Shown here piece after piece: positions 7,009 to 8,379 of a DNA stretch of 8,379 nucleotides. The first letter of the stretch is position 1; every line of letters starts with the position of its first letter. A program made the translations under genes and the position numbers. The notes under the pieces are model-generated. The model was given only the letters and a program-made list of their open reading frames with translations, did not search any database and was not told the origin of the DNA. Source of the stretch: Elusimicrobiota bacterium (GTDB lineage: Bacteria; RUG730); the NCBI GenBank assembly GCA_031259185.1, contig JAIRLV010000246.1:1-8379 (forward strand), read 5' to 3'.

Positions 7009-8036
7009 AAGAGAAATTAGATAAAATCAGACAAAGTTTTAATGAAAAAATAGAAAAAGTAGAAAATCTAGAAGATTTAGAAAAAATTAGAATAGAATTT
7101 TTTGGCAAGAAAAGTGAAGTTATAGAAGTTGCAAAAAATATCAAAAATTTTTCAGAATCTGAAAAACCTTTAGCCGGAAAATACATTAATGAATTAAAAA
7201 ATGAACTTTTAGAGATTTTTGAAAATAAAAAAAACAATATAGATGAGAATAAGAAGGATATTCAAAATGATTTATTTGATATATCTGTCTCTGGAAAGAA
7301 ATTTGCGATAGGGAATTTGCATCCTATTACAAAAGTTATGAGGGAAGTTGTAGAAATTTTTGAAAGATTAGGTTTTGGAATTGCTGAAGGACCAGATATA
7401 GAATCAGATTATTATAATTTTACAGCTTTAAATTTTCCAGAAGAACATCCTGCCAGAGATATGCAAGATACATTTTTTTTGGATGCGTTTGACAAAGACA
7501 ATAATAAGCCATTTTTATTAAGAACACATACCTCGCCAGTCCAAATTCGTTTTATGAATGAACATAGTCCGCCTTTTCAAATAATTTCTCCGGGCAGCGT
7601 TTATCGTTGCGATAGCGATGTCTCGCATAGTCCAATGTTTCATCAGGTTGAAGGTTTGGCTATTGGTGAAAATATCACTTTTGCAAACCTTAAATGGGTT
7701 TTGATAGAATTTATACACAAAATGTTTGGCATAGACATAAAAGCCAGATTCAGACCGAGTTTTTTCCCTTTTACAGAACCAAGCGTAGAAGTAGATATGA
7801 GTTGTGTTATATGTAGCGGAAAAGGTTGTAGAATTTGTAAAAATACTGGCTGGTTAGAAATTTTGGGAGCTGGTATGGTGCATACGAATGTCTTGAATAA
7901 TGTTGGCTACGATATAGATAAAATGCAAGGATTTGCTTTTGGAATGGGAATAGAAAGAATCGCTATGATAAAGTATCAAGTCAATGATATTAGACTTTTT
8001 TTTGAAAATGATATTAGATTTCTAAAACAATTTTAA
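6999..8036 (+). CDS. pheS: Phenylalanyl-tRNA synthetase alpha subunit
   Basis: A cytoplasmic class II aminoacyl-tRNA synthetase subunit of 345 residues, full length for bacterial PheS. It carries the catalytic site of the alpha2-beta2 enzyme that charges tRNA-Phe. Residues 1-90 form the Lys/Glu-rich coiled-coil arm that contacts tRNA. The catalytic core begins at GNLHPITKVM (105). Visible hallmarks are HPARDMQDTFF (150-160), RTHTSPVQIR (175-184), class II motif 2 (YRCDSD, 202-207, with R203, then HQVEG at 215-219) and motif 3 (GMGIER, 315-320). Four cysteines in C-x2-C...C-x2-C (269, 272, 277, 280) form the Cys cluster seen in many bacterial PheS proteins. It overlaps the upstream methyltransferase by 10 nt. 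pheT, which encodes the beta subunit and is commonly next to pheS, is not downstream; a hibernation-factor gene follows instead, so pheT must lie elsewhere. Confidence 0.98.
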   Translation: MELKEKLDKIRQSFNEKIEKVENLEDLEKIRIEFFGKKSEVIEVAKNIKNFSESEKPLAGKYINELKNELLEIFENKKNNIDENKKDIQNDLFDISVSGKKFAIGNLHPITKVMREVVEIFERLGFGIAEGPDIESDYYNFTALNFPEEHPARDMQDTFFLDAFDKDNNKPFLLRTHTSPVQIRFMNEHSPPFQIISPGSVYRCDSDVSHSPMFHQVEGLAIGENITFANLKWVLIEFIHKMFGIDIKARFRPSFFPFTEPSVEVDMSCVICSGKGCRICKNTGWLEILGAGMVHTNVLNNVGYDIDKMQGFAFGMGIERIAMIKYQVNDIRLFFENDIRFLKQF

Positions 8037-8047
8037 ATGATTTAAGA

Positions 8048-8068
8048 CTGTCAAAATATATTTGACAG
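8048..8068. promoter_or_regulatory. Perfect palindrome overlapping the -35 box of the raiA/hpf promoter
   Basis: CTGTCAAA (8048-8055) and TTTGACAG (8061-8068) are perfect inverted repeats around a 5-nt centre (ATATA). The right arm contains the TTGACA -35 hexamer. No T-run follows, so it is a poor Rho-independent terminator for pheS. Its geometry fits a repressor operator, since a bound dimer would block RNA polymerase. The regulator is unknown. Confidence 0.55.
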
Positions 8069-8090
8069 CATATAAAATGATTATTATAAT
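8062..8090 (+). promoter_or_regulatory. Consensus sigma70 promoter for the raiA/hpf gene
   Basis: TTGACA (8062-8067) and TATAAT (8085-8090) match the consensus in all 12 positions with the ideal 17-nt spacer. Transcription should start near 8097, about 34 nt before the ATG at 8131. This is by far the best promoter in the window and gives the gene its own transcription unit separate from pheS. Confidence 0.85.
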
Positions 8091-8092
8091 AT

Positions 8093-8117
8093 AAAAATGT
8101 ACCAATTTTACATTTTT
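8093..8117 (+). promoter_or_regulatory. Hairpin at the predicted transcript start, just upstream of the raiA/hpf ribosome site
   Basis: AAAAATGTA (8093-8101) and TACATTTTT (8109-8117) pair perfectly over 9 bp with a 7-nt loop. The predicted start of transcription (about 8097) falls in the 5' arm, so the RNA would begin with a short AT-rich stem a few bases ahead of the GGAGG. It could stabilise the mRNA 5' end, affect initiation, or be a second DNA operator covering the +1 region. Confidence 0.5.
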
Positions 8118-8130
8118 GACTGGAGGAGAA

Positions 8131-8379
8131 ATGAGCGTTAAACTCGTACTTAGAAATGTTGAAATAAAGCAATATGAAAATGATTATATTACTGAAAAAA
8201 TTGAAAATTTGTCAAGATTTGGCTTAAATCTTATGAATGTAACTGTGACTATAAAAAAAGAAGGGTATGGATATATCGTTGAATTATATTTAAATGCTTT
8301 GCATAAAAATTTTTTGATTGAAAAAAAAGGGGAAAAAATTATAGAACTTATTGATATTATTGTTGATAAAATGGCAATA
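8131..8379 (+). CDS. raiA: Ribosome hibernation factor, RaiA/HPF (S30EA) family, 3'-truncated
   Basis: The first 83 codons of a gene cut by the right window edge. The product matches the N-terminal S30AE domain of RaiA/HPF proteins, which bind the 30S decoding channel in stationary phase or starvation, block tRNA and mRNA binding, and in the long form pair ribosomes into 100S dimers. The family pattern is visible: an opening beta strand (VKLVLRNVEI), helix ENDYITEKIENLSRFG (residues 16-31), strands VTVTIKKEG and YIVELYLNA, and the helix GEKIIELIDIIVDKM near the break. The start is secured by GGAGG (8122-8126) 4 nt upstream and a consensus promoter. Whether this is the short form (about 95-110 residues) or the long form (about 180) cannot be seen. 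The palindrome at the promoter suggests regulated expression. Confidence 0.9.
   Translation, partial: MSVKLVLRNVEIKQYENDYITEKIENLSRFGLNLMNVTVTIKKEGYGYIVELYLNALHKNFLIEKKGEKIIELIDIIVDKMAI

Noticed and set aside
8048-8068. The post-pheS inverted repeat as a Rho-independent terminator
   Set aside because: The stem is only 8 bp, AT-rich in its upper half, and has no following T-run; overlap with a consensus -35 box fits an operator better.

Overview
The window comes from a strongly AT-rich bacterium that uses the standard genetic code: TGG encodes Trp, every completed gene ends in TAA, and no in-frame TGA is read through. All supported genes lie on the + strand. The mix of an enormous low-complexity protein, an intergenic stretch that looks like decayed sequence, and a few housekeeping genes suggests a host-associated lineage with a compact, AT-drifted genome. 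Elusimicrobiota/Endomicrobium-type bacteria are one possibility, but the sequence here does not prove any taxon.

Region 1 (2-4567) is one very long open frame of about 1,500 codons, still open at the left edge. It encodes an unrecognised multidomain protein. In order it shows: an N-terminal array of degenerate helical repeats of about 28 residues; a 52-residue Ala/Thr tract built from GCT/ACT codons; a Pro/Thr/Ser-rich linker; a long charged helical and coiled-coil middle; and, near residues 1168-1290, what looks like a degenerate calcineurin-like phosphoesterase fold. A clear Rho-independent terminator follows (4600-4641).

Region 2 (4642-5070) is about 430 bp without a convincing gene. It holds only micro-ORFs that may be remnants and some weak promoter-like sequences.

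Region 3 (5071-8036) holds a ROK-family sugar kinase (probable glucokinase), a SpoU/TrmH-family RNA 2'-O-methyltransferase, and pheS. The methyltransferase and pheS overlap by 10 nt and are surely co-transcribed. pheT does not follow pheS.

Region 4 (8037-8379) starts a new transcription unit. A perfect TTGACA-N17-TATAAT promoter, a perfect 8-bp palindrome overlapping its -35 box and a 9-bp hairpin at the predicted transcript start precede a ribosome-hibernation gene (raiA/hpf family) that is cut off by the right edge. A kinase feeding glycolysis, rRNA/tRNA modification, tRNA charging and a ribosome-silencing factor make a translation-centred neighbourhood. The giant gene upstream is separated from it by a terminator and looks functionally unrelated. 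The most notable items are the giant protein with its apparent pseudo-enzyme domain and microsatellite tract, and the compact operator-like control region of the hibernation gene.
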